A DNA stretch of 64,000 nucleotides from an uncultured Chitinophagaceae bacterium (GCA_937862815.1 CALMED010000006.1:163804-227803), one strand, 5' to 3'; positions 52,725 to 62,253 are shown, counted from the first letter of the stretch. Made by a program: numbers and translations. The notes: generated by a model not told the origin, from the sequence alone.

Positions 52725-53454
52725 CCTCAACAGCGACCTTGGCGAAGGCTACCCGCTCGACCGGGACCTGATGCCCCTCATCAGCAGCGCCAACATCGCC
52801 TGCGGTGCGCACGCCGGCGACGCCGCCACCATGCAACAGACCATCGCGCTGTGCCTCGAACACGGCGTGGCCATCGGCGCCCACCCCTCGTGGCCCGACC
52901 GGTGCGGCTTTGGCCGCCATCCGATGCTCTTGCCAACGGAGGAGGTCTATGCCCTTATCCGCGACCAGTTGCAGTCTTTGGCAGACCTTGCGCCGGGAGG
53001 AAAACTCCACCACGTAAAACCGCACGGCGCCCTCTACAACCAGAGCGCGGCCGACCCCGAACTCGCTACCATCATAGCCCGTGCCGTGTACGACACCGAT
53101 CCGGGTTTACTCCTTTTGGGACTCAGCGGCAGTTTATCCTGCAGCAAGGCGAGGGAGTTGGGCCTGCAGACAGCCGCTGAAGTGTTTGCCGACCGCCGCT
53201 ACGAAGACGACGGCTCCCTGGTGCCCCGCAGTCAACCGGATGCCCTCATCAAAAATCCGCAGGAAGCGGCTGCGCAGGCGTTGCGGCTGGCGCAGGAAGG
53301 AACCGTGATCACCCGCAGCGGCAAACAGATCCGGCTGCAGGCAGACACCATCTGTATCCACGGCGATGAGCCCAACGCACTAGCCTTGGCGCAGGCGATC
53401 CGTTTCACCCTTCAACAGCATGGCATTGCAATCCAGGCCCTCTCCCACCACTAA
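52714..53454 (+). CDS. pxpA: 5-oxoprolinase subunit PxpA
   Basis: 246 residues, LamB/YcsF family. I chose ATG 52714 (start MQIDLNSDLGEG). Conserved motifs are DLNSDLGEG, ANIACGAHAGD, HPSWPDRCGFGR and LHHVKPHGALYN. PxpA carries the hydrolytic part of the 5-oxoprolinase complex. It overlaps pxpC by 11 bp and the transporter gene by 35 bp. Confidence 0.95.
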   Translation: MQIDLNSDLGEGYPLDRDLMPLISSANIACGAHAGDAATMQQTIALCLEHGVAIGAHPSWPDRCGFGRHPMLLPTEEVYALIRDQLQSLADLAPGGKLHHVKPHGALYNQSAADPELATIIARAVYDTDPGLLLLGLSGSLSCSKARELGLQTAAEVFADRRYEDDGSLVPRSQPDALIKNPQEAAAQALRLAQEGTVITRSGKQIRLQADTICIHGDEPNALALAQAIRFTLQQHGIAIQALSHH

Positions 53455-54616
53455 CCGGCTGCTGGCCGCCGCCTTCCTGATGGCCACCTCCGCCATCGGG
53501 CCGGGCTTTCTCACTCAAACCACCGTGTTCACCCAGCAACTGCTGGCCGCTATGGGTTTTGTGATTCTGGCATCGGTAATGATAGACCTGGTGGTGCAGC
53601 TGAATATCTGGGAACTGCTGCACGCCCACCGGAAGACCGCCGCCCAACTAGCCAACGACTACCTGCCGGGAAGCGGGCACGTATTGACGTTGCTGGTGTG
53701 TTTCGGCGGACTGGCCTTCAACATCGGCAACATCTCGGGCGCCGGGCTGGGACTGCAGGCGCTGACAGGTATGCCGGTGCATACCGGGGCGATGCTGAGT
53801 GCCCTGCTGGCCCTGCTACTGTTTTCGGCACAACGGGCCCTGCGGGCCATGGACCGGCTGGTGCAGGTGCTGGGAGTGCTGATGCTGGTACTGATGCTGG
53901 TGGTGGTGGCCCGTTCCACGCCGCCGGCCGGAGAGCTGCTGCAGGGCATCCTGTTTCCGCAGACCATCAGCTGGACAGCCATCATCACCCTTGTGGGTGG
54001 TACCGTGGGCGGCTACATCAGCTTTGCCGGCGCTCACCGCCTGCTGGCCGAGCCGGAACCGCTCACCACCGCACAGGTACGCCGGTCGGCCATCAGTGGT
54101 ATCCTGCTCACCTCCCTCATGCGGCTGTTGCTGTTTGCCGCCGTGCTGGGCGTTCTGCTTCAGGGGTTTATACCCGATGCCGCCAATCCCACCGCTTCCG
54201 TATTCGGCAAGGCGCTGGGTACTGCCGGCTACCGGATCTTTGGCTGCATCCTCTGGGCGGCGGCCATGACCTCCATCGTGGGAGCCGCCTTCACCTCCAT
54301 CAGCTTTATGCAAAACCTGCACCCGGCCATCGCTGCCCGGAAGCAAACGGCAACCATGGTTTTCATCATCATCTCCGCCCTCATCTTCCAGGTATGGGGC
54401 AAGCCGGTGACCATCCTCGTATGGGCCGGCGCCATCAACGGCATCATCCTTCCCCTGGCATTGATCCTCCTGCTGTGGATTGCCCACCGTACCCGCCTGC
54501 CCCACTTCCGTCGCCGCACCGGTCTGCTGGCCGCCGGCTGGCTGGTGGCGGCTGTGCTGCTGTGGATGAGTGTTCGTACCTTGATCACCGAACTACCCCG
54601 CCTGCTGCAACCATGA
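53420..54616 (+). CDS. Nramp-fold transporter of the 5-oxoprolinase operon (YcsG-like)
   Basis: 398 residues with about 11 hydrophobic spans. It is Nramp-like by length and position, and the order pxpA then Nramp gene matches the ycsF-ycsG order of Bacillus subtilis. The helix-1 metal motif DPGN is replaced by GPGFLTQT and the helix-6 MPH is replaced by GGYISFAGAHR, so metal binding is unlikely. The operon suggests uptake of 5-oxoproline or a related acid; that is inference. Start overlaps pxpA by 35 bp. Confidence 0.85.
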   Translation: MALQSRPSPTTNRLLAAAFLMATSAIGPGFLTQTTVFTQQLLAAMGFVILASVMIDLVVQLNIWELLHAHRKTAAQLANDYLPGSGHVLTLLVCFGGLAFNIGNISGAGLGLQALTGMPVHTGAMLSALLALLLFSAQRALRAMDRLVQVLGVLMLVLMLVVVARSTPPAGELLQGILFPQTISWTAIITLVGGTVGGYISFAGAHRLLAEPEPLTTAQVRRSAISGILLTSLMRLLLFAAVLGVLLQGFIPDAANPTASVFGKALGTAGYRIFGCILWAAAMTSIVGAAFTSISFMQNLHPAIAARKQTATMVFIIISALIFQVWGKPVTILVWAGAINGIILPLALILLLWIAHRTRLPHFRRRTGLLAAGWLVAAVLLWMSVRTLITELPRLLQP

Positions 54617-55182
54617 TCAACCAGCCCGCCCATATGTATTACTTCGCCCTGGTGTGTCCACCCGATGTGGACGCACGGGTGCTTACATGGAAACACTGGA
54701 TGCAGGAACGCTTTGGCTGCCGCAATGCCCTGCGCTCGCCGGCCCATATCACCCTCATTCCGCCTTTCTGGGGGGCCGATGCGGCAGCGGCAGACCTGCA
54801 ACAGGCGCTGCGCTCCTTTAGCAGCAACACTCCACCGTTAGATATTTCGCTCAACGGCTTCTCCCATTTCAAACGGCGGGTGCTGTTCCTTGCTGTGGAA
54901 CCGCACCCGGAGCTCAGCCGTCTTCGCCTTGAACTGGAAGCCCACCTGCAGCAGCAACTGCCGGGGGGCATTCATCCCGACGATCGCCCCTTTCATCCCC
55001 ATGTCACCATCGCCACACGCGATCTGAAACCCGATGGGTTTTTACAGGCCTGGCAACGACTGGAGTACGAACCGTTTGATGCTGTATTCACAACAGATAG
55101 CATCACCCTGCTGCGACTGGGTACCGACCGTTGGGAAACCGATACGGTGCACGACTGGCAGGCACCGCTTATCAAAATATGA
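54613..55182 (+). CDS. 2H phosphoesterase / 2'-5' RNA ligase-like protein
   Basis: 189 residues from ATG 54613, overlapping the transporter stop by 4 bp (ATGA). The two HxT motifs are AHITLIPPF and HPHVTIAT, the catalytic pair of the LigT/2H family, which cleaves cyclic phosphodiesters or joins 2'-5' RNA ends. It is the last gene of the 5-oxoprolinase run; no functional link to it is apparent. Confidence 0.9.
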   Translation: MINQPAHMYYFALVCPPDVDARVLTWKHWMQERFGCRNALRSPAHITLIPPFWGADAAAADLQQALRSFSSNTPPLDISLNGFSHFKRRVLFLAVEPHPELSRLRLELEAHLQQQLPGGIHPDDRPFHPHVTIATRDLKPDGFLQAWQRLEYEPFDAVFTTDSITLLRLGTDRWETDTVHDWQAPLIKI

Positions 55183-55241
55183 AGGGTGGCACATCCACTG
55201 GCAGGAAAGTTTTCTACCTTCCGTTTAAATCTCATCTACAC

Positions 55242-57128
55242 ATGCGCCAATTGTTTTTGCTGCTGGCTCTCTGTGCCGGCTTGTGGGCAACGGCCCAGAC
55301 CAACGTACAGGATTCGGCCTGGATCCGCGACAACTACATCAAGAAGGAAATCATGATTCCCATGCGGGACGGAGTGCGGCTGTTTACGACGGTGTACATC
55401 CCGAGAGACACCAGCGAAGCTCATCCCATCCTCATGACCCGCACGCCCTATTCCTGCGCCCCCTATGGCGAACAGCAATTCCGGGCTTTCTGGAACAACC
55501 ATTGGCGGTACTATATGCGGCGCAACTACATCATCGTGTTGCAGGATGTGCGGGGCCGCTGGATGAGTGAAGGTACGTTTATGGATGTGCGCCCGTTCAA
55601 TCCGAACAAGAAAGGCAACGAGGTTGACGAAGCCAGCGATACCTACGATGCCATTGACTGGCTGGTGAACAACCTGGCGCATAACAACAAAAAGGTGGGT
55701 ATCTTCGGCATATCCTACCCGGGCTTTTATTCCACCATGGCCGCGCTGAGCAACCACCCGTCGCTGGTGGCGGTGAGTCCGCAGGCGCCGGTGACCGACT
55801 GGTACATGGGCGACGACTTCCACCACAACGGCGCATTTTTCCAGATGGATGGCTTTGCTTTTTATTCCTCCTTCGGCAAGCCGCGTCTGCAACCCACCAC
55901 CGTTGGATCACCGGGCTTCAACTTCCCTACACGGGATGCCTATAAGTTTTACCTGGACGCAGGCACCCCCAAAAAGCTGGCGGAACTCATTGGCGACAGC
56001 ATCGCTTTCTGGCACGAAATGTACAGGCATCCGGATTACGACGACTGGTGGAAGGCCCGCAATGTGCGCAACTTTGTGCAGCACATTCCGAAACATACAA
56101 ATACGCTGGTGGTAGGCGGACTCTTTGATGCGGAAGACACCTATGGCGCCTGGCGCACCTATGAGGCTATTGAGCAAAAAGCGAAGAACAACAACCGCAT
56201 TGTGATGGGCCCCTGGTACCACGGCCAGTGGAGCCGGACCGATGGCAGCAGCCTCGGCAATGTACAGTTCGGCAGCAACACCTCGCTGTTTTACCAGAAT
56301 GAAATCGAGTTGCCTTTTTTCATCCATCACCTCGAAGGCCGTTCGGCGCTGCCCCAGCCGGCCGAAGCCACCATCTTCTTCACCGGCGAAAACCAATGGC
56401 GGCAGTTCGAGCGCTGGCCGGCCGCCGGTGTACAGCCCACAGCCCTGTACCTGCAGCCCGGCGAAAGGCTGAGCTGGCAGGCGCCGGTGATAACACGCAG
56501 TTTCAGCGAATACACCAGCGACCCGGCCAAACCGGTACCTTATACAGAAGATGTGCATTTCTCCCGCACCATCGCCTACATGACCGACGACCAGCGCTTT
56601 GCCAACCGCCGGACCGATGTGCTGAGTTTCCAGACCGATGTACTCACGGAAGATGTGACCCTGGGCGGTACCGTGATTGCAGATCTGCTGACCAGCATCA
56701 GCACCACCGACGCCGATTTTGTGGTGAAGCTGATTGATGTGTTTCCGTCCGACTTCCGCTATCCCGGGCAACAACAGGCAGGCGGGCGCCTGGGCGGCGG
56801 TTCCTATCCCATGGGCGACTACCAGATGCTGGTACGTGGCGAAATCATGCGGGGGCGGTACCGCAACAGCTTCGAAAAGCCGGCACCGTTTGTACCCAAC
56901 AAAGTGGAGCGGGTAAAATTTGAATTGCCCGATGTGGCACATACCTTCAAAAAAGGACACCGCATCATGATCCAGGTGCAGAGCAGCTGGTTTCCGCTGG
57001 CCGACCGCAACCCGCAACAGTTTGTAAACATTTACCAGGCAGAACCCAACGATTACATTAAATCCACCATCCGGATCTGGCACGATGCAAAGAACGCTTC
57101 CAGCATCATCCTGCCGGTGTTGAAGTAA
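55242..57128 (+). CDS. CocE/NonD family (X-Pro dipeptidyl-peptidase-like) hydrolase
   Basis: 628 residues from ATG 55242 with a signal peptide (LFLLLALCAGLWATAQ). The alpha/beta-hydrolase nucleophile is in IFGISYPGFYS (Ser158); His lies in DVAHTFKKGHRI in the C-terminal jelly-roll domain (about 420-628). The family includes acyl-esterases, cephalosporin acylases and X-Pro dipeptidyl peptidases; the natural substrate cannot be fixed. Periplasmic or outer-surface location is inferred. Confidence 0.9.
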   Translation: MRQLFLLLALCAGLWATAQTNVQDSAWIRDNYIKKEIMIPMRDGVRLFTTVYIPRDTSEAHPILMTRTPYSCAPYGEQQFRAFWNNHWRYYMRRNYIIVLQDVRGRWMSEGTFMDVRPFNPNKKGNEVDEASDTYDAIDWLVNNLAHNNKKVGIFGISYPGFYSTMAALSNHPSLVAVSPQAPVTDWYMGDDFHHNGAFFQMDGFAFYSSFGKPRLQPTTVGSPGFNFPTRDAYKFYLDAGTPKKLAELIGDSIAFWHEMYRHPDYDDWWKARNVRNFVQHIPKHTNTLVVGGLFDAEDTYGAWRTYEAIEQKAKNNNRIVMGPWYHGQWSRTDGSSLGNVQFGSNTSLFYQNEIELPFFIHHLEGRSALPQPAEATIFFTGENQWRQFERWPAAGVQPTALYLQPGERLSWQAPVITRSFSEYTSDPAKPVPYTEDVHFSRTIAYMTDDQRFANRRTDVLSFQTDVLTEDVTLGGTVIADLLTSISTTDADFVVKLIDVFPSDFRYPGQQQAGGRLGGGSYPMGDYQMLVRGEIMRGRYRNSFEKPAPFVPNKVERVKFELPDVAHTFKKGHRIMIQVQSSWFPLADRNPQQFVNIYQAEPNDYIKSTIRIWHDAKNASSIILPVLK

Positions 57129-57148
57129 TTTTTTTGATTTCAGTGATT

Positions 57149-57293
57149 AAGAGGCTGTCGCAAAAAGTAAAAGAGTTTCACGCAACGCTCGCAAAGAATA
57201 CAAAGTGCGCTAAGTAAGCGCTTCCGATCCAGTCATTTTTTCTTTGACTTCGTGGCCACGTTGTGTGAAATAACCCTTTTGAGACAACCTCTT
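57149..57293. mobile_element. MITE-like element with terminal inverted repeats
   Basis: The ends 57149-57165 (AAGAGGCTGTCGCAAAA) and 57277-57293 are inverted copies with two mismatches. The interior is itself an imperfect palindrome. There is no coding capacity and no clear target-site duplication. The end resembles terminal repeats of IS1182-type insertion sequences of Bacteroidota, which might supply a transposase in trans. Confidence 0.5.
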
Positions 57294-57331
57294 TTGTGCT
57301 GACACGATACCCCCCTCTCCCTCGTTCTCCC

Positions 57332-57363
57332 ATTTTCGTCCCGGCGAATGCCGGGACGAAAAT
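57332..57363. repeat. REP-like perfect palindrome
   Basis: A 14-bp perfect stem (57332-57345 with 57350-57363) around loop GAAT, with core CGTCCCGGC and GCCGGGACG. It lies in the gap between the CocE and GH20 genes, 180 bp before the GH20 ATG. The flanks lack a T run, so it is not an ordinary terminator. It resembles widespread REP elements. Confidence 0.7.
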
Positions 57364-57511
57364 CCCTCTGTGATCCCTCCTAAGAAGATGCACAGCATCT
57401 TTCTTTCTCCCTCCTGTTCTCTGCGCTGAAAAAAACATGCCTGGACAGGAAAATCAACTCCGAACCACTATTGCCGCTCCCCCCGTTCCCCCTTAATCCG
57501 TAACTTCACTT

Positions 57512-59911
57512 ATGCGATTGCTCGTCACCCTTACCTGCTCCCTCGGCCTGCTGTTCGCTGCCGCCCAGGGCCCGGCCATCATACCCATCCCGGCCGAAAT
57601 GAAACATACCCGTCCGGGTAAACTATTACTCCGCCCCCCCCTGCGTTTTGCCAGCGTGCTGCCCCCGGAAGAAAGCCGGCGTCTCTTCACGTACCTGCAG
57701 GGAGAACTGCGGCAATGGCATGGCCTGGAACTGCAGGAGGCCGCAGTCAACCAACCGGCCGATATACGCATCTCCGTTTCCCGCATGCCCGGGGCCTCCC
57801 TGGAGGCCTACCGGTTAAGCGTGACAGAAAACGGTGTTCAGATCATCGCTCCTTCCGGGCAGGCAGCATTTCATGCCTTTCAGACCCTGCTGCAGTTGAT
57901 GCCCGTACAAAAAGATGCGGCACCCGAACTGCCCTATGTGGAAATATTCGATGAGCCCCGTTTCAGCTACCGTGGTATGCACTTTGATGTAGGTCGTCAT
58001 TTTTACCCGGTGGATTATATCAAGCGCTATCTCGATTACCTGGCAATGCATAAAATCAACACCTTTCACTGGCACCTCACCGAAGACCAGGGCTGGCGCA
58101 TCGAAATCAAACAGTTTCCCGAACTCACCCGTGTGGGGGCATGGCGCAACGGCACCATCACCGGGCGTTACCCGGGAAAAGGCAATAACAACCAACCCTA
58201 CGGTGGTTTTTACACGCAGGAAGAAATACGCGAAGTGGTGCAGTATGCCCGCGACCGCTACATTGAAGTGATCCCAGAAATAGAAATGCCCGGTCACAGC
58301 AGCGCTGCCATAGCCGCCTACCCCTGGCTGAGCTGTTTCCCGGGTAAGCCCACGCTTATTCCCGCCAACATGATTTCGGAAAACAGCAAGGCAGAACAAA
58401 AAGCGGGTCGCGTTAAACTGGTGCAGGAAACCTGGGGGATCTTCGACGATGTGTTCTGCGCCGGTAACGACAGTGTGTTCTGGTTCCTGGAGCAGGTGCT
58501 GGATGAAGTAGTGACCCTGTTTCCTTCCCGCTATGTGCACATAGGTGGTGATGAATGCCCCAAGACCCACTGGAAACAGTGTCCCCGTTGCCAGCAGCGC
58601 ATCAAAGATCTGCAGTTGAAAGACGAGCACGAACTGCAGAGCTACTTTGTACAGCGCATGGAGAAATACCTCAACAGCAAGGGGAGGACGTTAATTGGCT
58701 GGGATGAGATCCTGGAAGGCGGACTGGCCCCCAACGCCATTGTGATGAGCTGGCGGGGCGAAAAGGGCGGCATCGAAGCGGCCCGCCAGCACCACCAGGT
58801 GATCATGACGCCCGGCAAACCCCTGTATTTTGATCACTCGCAAACGAAGAACGAAGACTCCGTGACCATTGGCGGCTACAACCCTGTTGAGGCGGTGTAC
58901 GCCTACGATCCCCTTCCCCGGGAGCTGGAACCGGAATTTCACCGCTATGTGCTGGGAGCGCAGGCCAACGTATGGACCGAATACATGAACAATACCCGCA
59001 AAGTGGAGTACATGATCTTCCCCCGCATCGCCGCGCTCAGCGAAGCCCTGTGGAGCCGCCCCGACCGCAAGAACCGCGACTCGTTTGAGCTCAGCCTGCA
59101 GCAACACCTGCAGCGCTATCGCCGGCGCGGCATCCACTACAGCCGGGCCCTGCAGGAGCCGAATGTGAAAATACTTCCCTCGCGGCGTGGCACTGTGCTT
59201 TGGGAGGTAATGCCCCGTTTGCATGAGGCGCCGGTTCAATTTTCCCAATACAAGCAAGGCATACGTGACACGCTTACCACCATCGAACCCGACGGCACGG
59301 AAATGCGGGTGGCAACCGACCAAAAATACCTGCCGCTGACTCCCCTGCCGGAGCGACCCTACCGGGTGGAAATCACCCATAGTGGACAGGCGGAAGCGTT
59401 GGTACGCATGCAAACGGGTGAGTCGTTCCGCATGGACCAGGTGTTTCGACTTTCACAGTCCACCTCCAGCCCTATCACACTCACGCACCCCGCTTCTTCC
59501 TCCTATCCCGGCGATGGTGCGTTTACACTGGTGAACGGTGTTGTCAATGAAAAGGGACTGCACCGCTCGCAGGAGATCCTGGGCTTCTCGGGCACCAATT
59601 GCGAAGCGGTGATAGACCTGGGAAAAAGGATGCACGTTTCTACCATCACCGCACATACCTGGGAGCAGACTCCCAGTTGGATCTGGCGACCCGCGGACCT
59701 GGTGGTGCAGGTATCGGCCGACGGAAAGACCTACCGGCCCGCCCGCGGAGAAGTTGAAATAGAACCCACCGCATCTACCTGGAAAGCTGCACAACGCACC
59801 CGGATCCGGTATGTGAAAATTCTGTTGAAGAACAAGGGTACCATTCCGGCCGGCCATCCCGGTGCCGGTCAGAAAGCCTGGCTCTTCGTGAGTGAGTTGC
59901 AGGTGCAATAA
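57512..59911 (+). CDS. Beta-N-acetylhexosaminidase (GH20)
   Basis: 799 residues with a signal peptide. A GH20b N-domain (about 20-150) is followed by the TIM barrel (about 155-510) with the catalytic pair in HIGGDECPKTHW (Asp347-Glu348) and GMHFDVGRHFYPVDYIKRYL near its start. A C-terminal F5/8-type carbohydrate-binding-like region follows (about 630-799, EILGFSGTNCEAVIDLGKRM). It releases terminal GlcNAc or GalNAc from chitin fragments or glycans in the periplasm. It precedes the NagB-PIG-L fusion gene by 65 bp, making a small amino-sugar module. Confidence 0.95.
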   Translation: MRLLVTLTCSLGLLFAAAQGPAIIPIPAEMKHTRPGKLLLRPPLRFASVLPPEESRRLFTYLQGELRQWHGLELQEAAVNQPADIRISVSRMPGASLEAYRLSVTENGVQIIAPSGQAAFHAFQTLLQLMPVQKDAAPELPYVEIFDEPRFSYRGMHFDVGRHFYPVDYIKRYLDYLAMHKINTFHWHLTEDQGWRIEIKQFPELTRVGAWRNGTITGRYPGKGNNNQPYGGFYTQEEIREVVQYARDRYIEVIPEIEMPGHSSAAIAAYPWLSCFPGKPTLIPANMISENSKAEQKAGRVKLVQETWGIFDDVFCAGNDSVFWFLEQVLDEVVTLFPSRYVHIGGDECPKTHWKQCPRCQQRIKDLQLKDEHELQSYFVQRMEKYLNSKGRTLIGWDEILEGGLAPNAIVMSWRGEKGGIEAARQHHQVIMTPGKPLYFDHSQTKNEDSVTIGGYNPVEAVYAYDPLPRELEPEFHRYVLGAQANVWTEYMNNTRKVEYMIFPRIAALSEALWSRPDRKNRDSFELSLQQHLQRYRRRGIHYSRALQEPNVKILPSRRGTVLWEVMPRLHEAPVQFSQYKQGIRDTLTTIEPDGTEMRVATDQKYLPLTPLPERPYRVEITHSGQAEALVRMQTGESFRMDQVFRLSQSTSSPITLTHPASSSYPGDGAFTLVNGVVNEKGLHRSQEILGFSGTNCEAVIDLGKRMHVSTITAHTWEQTPSWIWRPADLVVQVSADGKTYRPARGEVEIEPTASTWKAAQRTRIRYVKILLKNKGTIPAGHPGAGQKAWLFVSELQVQ

Positions 59912-59976
59912 GAAGAAGTGCCCAGGCGAACAGCATCCACAGCGATGTAGTATCTTACCATCACAAAAACACTGCT

Positions 59977-61905
59977 ATGCCCACCCGAAAAAAGTCCATG
60001 GACCTGCTCGATTCCTTTGAACGCATCCCCACCCGTATTTTCGAAACACCCCGCGAAGGATCGGTATGGGCGGCCGGGGTGATTGCGGGCCTCATCCGGC
60101 AGAAGCAGCAGGAAGGCAAACACTGCGTGCTGGGCCTCGCCACCGGCTCTTCACCCAAAACTCTCTACGCCGAACTGGTACGGCTGCACCGGGAAGAAGG
60201 TCTCAGCTTCCGGCATGTGATTGCTTTTAACCTCGACGAATACTATCCCATTGCACCGGATGCGCTGCAGAGTTACCGGCGGTTTATGCAGAAGCACCTG
60301 TTCAACCTGGTGGACATTAACCCGGCCAACTGCCATATACCCGATGGCAACATCCCCAAAGAACAGGTAAAGCAACATTGCCTCGAATACGAACAGAAGA
60401 TCCAGGCTGCCGGCGGGATTGACCTCCAGCTCCTGGGCATTGGCGTCAACGGTCACATCGGCTTCAACGAACCCGGTTCTTCGCTCTACACCAAAACGCG
60501 GCTCATCACCCTGGCCAATTCCACGCGGCTGGCCAACGCCTACGAATTTGCCAACATCAGCGAAGTGCCCCGACTGGCCATCACCATGGGCATCAGCAGC
60601 ATCCTCAAAGCCCGCCGCATCCTGCTGCTGGCCTGGGGACCGGCCAAGGCGCCCGTAATCCGCGCAGCCGTGGAGGGCGACGACACCGAGCAGGTGCCCG
60701 CCTCGCTGCTGCAGAACCACGATGATGTGATGGTGGTGATGGACGAACGGGCAGCCGCTTCGCTCACCCGGTTTAAGAGCCCCTGGCTCACGGGCGAATG
60801 CGAATGGACGCCGGCCATGATTAAAAAGGCCGTGGTGCACATGGCGCTGCAACTGGGAAAACCGGTGCTGAGTCTCACCAATGCCGACTACAACGAATTT
60901 GGGTTAAGCGACCTGCTGGTGGAAAAAGGTGAAGCGTATGAAATCAACCTGCAGGTGTTTTACCTGCTGCGGGACAGCATCACCGGCTGGCCGGGTGGTA
61001 AGCCCAACGCGGTCATTCCCCAGCACCCCGAGCGCAGCGACCCCTATCCCAAACGGGCGGTCATCTTCTCTCCCCATCCCGACGATGACATCATCTCCAT
61101 GGGCGGCACCTTCCAGCGCCTGCACGACCAGGGGCATGAAGTGCATGTGGCCTACCAGACCAGCGGCAACATTGCCGTTACCGACGAGTTTGTAACCCGG
61201 TTCCTCGATTTTGCCGTAGGCTTTGAAGAACAGTTTGGGATGGACACCGGGAAGTCGGCGGCCATTCTGCAGGAAGCGCGGGGCTACCTGCAGCAAAAGA
61301 CCGCCCGGCAGGCCGATTCCCCCGAAATAAGGGCCATCAAGGGCCTGATCCGGCGTTGCGAAGCAGCCGCCACCTGCCGCTTTGTGGGATTGCCGGAGGG
61401 GCGCTGGCATTTTCAGAACCTGCCTTTTTACGAAACCGGCACCATTGAGAAAAAGCCCATGGGCGAAGAAGACGTGCAGCGCACCGTGGAGCTGCTCCGG
61501 CAGATCCGTCCCCACCAGGTCTATTGCGCCGGCGATTTTGCCGATCCGCACGGTACCCACATTGTCTGCTTCAACGTGGTGCTCGAAGCGCTGAAACGCA
61601 TCAAGGCCGCCGGTGATCCGTGGATCAACGACTGCTGGCTCTGGCTCTACAAAGGCGCCTGGCAGGAATGGGAGATCGAAGAAATTGAGATGGCCATCCC
61701 CATGAGCCCGGAGCAGGTGCTGAAGAAAAGGCACGGCATCTTCATCCACCAGTCGCAGAAAGATATGGTCCCCTTCCAGGGCAGCGACAGCCGGGAGTTC
61801 TGGCAGCGGGCCGAAGAGCGCAATGCCAACACCGCCAACCTGTACGGCCGCCTGGGGCTTACTCAGTACGCCGCCATGGAAGCCTTTGTGCGTTGGCGGT
61901 ATTGA
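59977..61905 (+). CDS. nagB: NagB-type glucosamine-6-phosphate deaminase fused to a PIG-L deacetylase-like domain
   Basis: 642 residues. The first about 270 residues are NagB-like: LGLATGSSPKTLYAEL, FNLDEYYPI and GIGVNGHIGFNEPG (deaminase loop). From about 350 on there is a LmbE/PIG-L domain with AVIFSPHPDDDIISMGG and a zinc-binding DPHGTHIVCF. NagB converts glucosamine-6-phosphate to fructose-6-phosphate and ammonia; the PIG-L part could remove N-acetyl groups. Fusion is a Bacteroidota form; direct coupling of deacetylation to deamination is inference. The tRNA-Arg promoter lies just behind it. Confidence 0.92.
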   Translation: MPTRKKSMDLLDSFERIPTRIFETPREGSVWAAGVIAGLIRQKQQEGKHCVLGLATGSSPKTLYAELVRLHREEGLSFRHVIAFNLDEYYPIAPDALQSYRRFMQKHLFNLVDINPANCHIPDGNIPKEQVKQHCLEYEQKIQAAGGIDLQLLGIGVNGHIGFNEPGSSLYTKTRLITLANSTRLANAYEFANISEVPRLAITMGISSILKARRILLLAWGPAKAPVIRAAVEGDDTEQVPASLLQNHDDVMVVMDERAAASLTRFKSPWLTGECEWTPAMIKKAVVHMALQLGKPVLSLTNADYNEFGLSDLLVEKGEAYEINLQVFYLLRDSITGWPGGKPNAVIPQHPERSDPYPKRAVIFSPHPDDDIISMGGTFQRLHDQGHEVHVAYQTSGNIAVTDEFVTRFLDFAVGFEEQFGMDTGKSAAILQEARGYLQQKTARQADSPEIRAIKGLIRRCEAAATCRFVGLPEGRWHFQNLPFYETGTIEKKPMGEEDVQRTVELLRQIRPHQVYCAGDFADPHGTHIVCFNVVLEALKRIKAAGDPWINDCWLWLYKGAWQEWEIEEIEMAIPMSPEQVLKKRHGIFIHQSQKDMVPFQGSDSREFWQRAEERNANTANLYGRLGLTQYAAMEAFVRWRY

Positions 61906-61942
61906 GGAAAGAAAATGTTTTCCGTTTTTACGCAAACCGTCC

Positions 61943-61950
61943 TATATTTG
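61943..61950 (+). promoter_or_regulatory. Bacteroidota -7 box before tRNA-Arg
   Basis: TATATTTG is an exact TAnnTTTG match, 19 bp before the tRNA 5' end. A T-rich segment (TTTT at 61918-61921) lies about 21 bp upstream, a possible -33 element. Confidence 0.55.
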
Positions 61951-61969
61951 CAGCCCGTTTTGCGGGAAT

Positions 61970-62043
61970 GGCTCCGTAGCTCAACTGAATAGAGCATCTG
62001 ACTACGGATCAGAAGGTTTCAGGTTTGAATCCTGACGGAGTCA
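61970..62043 (+). tRNA. tRNA-Arg (anticodon ACG)
   Basis: All four arms fold: acceptor stem 61970-61976 with 62036-62042 (one G-U pair), D stem GCTC/GAGC, anticodon stem TCTGA/TCAGA with loop CTACGGA (anticodon ACG) and T stem TCAGG/CCTGA. The discriminator is A62043; CCA is not encoded. Length 74 nt. Reads CGN codons of arginine (ACG with A34 usually modified to inosine). Confidence 0.95.
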
Positions 62044-62053
62044 CAAAGATTTC

Positions 62054-62083
62054 AAAGGGTTGCAACAATTTGCAACCCTTTTT
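62054..62083 (+). terminator. Intrinsic terminator after tRNA-Arg
   Basis: A perfect 12-bp stem (62054-62065, 62070-62081) with loop CAAT, followed by T residues to 62083, 11 bp after the tRNA. Confidence 0.85.
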
Positions 62084-62253
62084 CATGTTCCTTTCTATAG
62101 CAAGAATGCTATGTAGAGCAGATTTGAAATTTGCCCAGCGTATTACCAAATAATCCAAATCCCAGCACATCTCGACTTTCCCGTATTTCACCCGCTCTCT
62201 TTTACTACAAAAAACGGATAGCAACCTGATCCTGCACAAGCCCTACCCTGCAT

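Noticed and set aside
61970..62043. tRNA-Arg as an integration site for a nearby element
   Set aside because: No duplicated 3' fragment was found in the window and no integrase or element flanks it.
62009..62239. 76-residue minus-strand frame after nagB
   Set aside because: It overlaps tRNA-Arg and its terminator and reads like random sequence.
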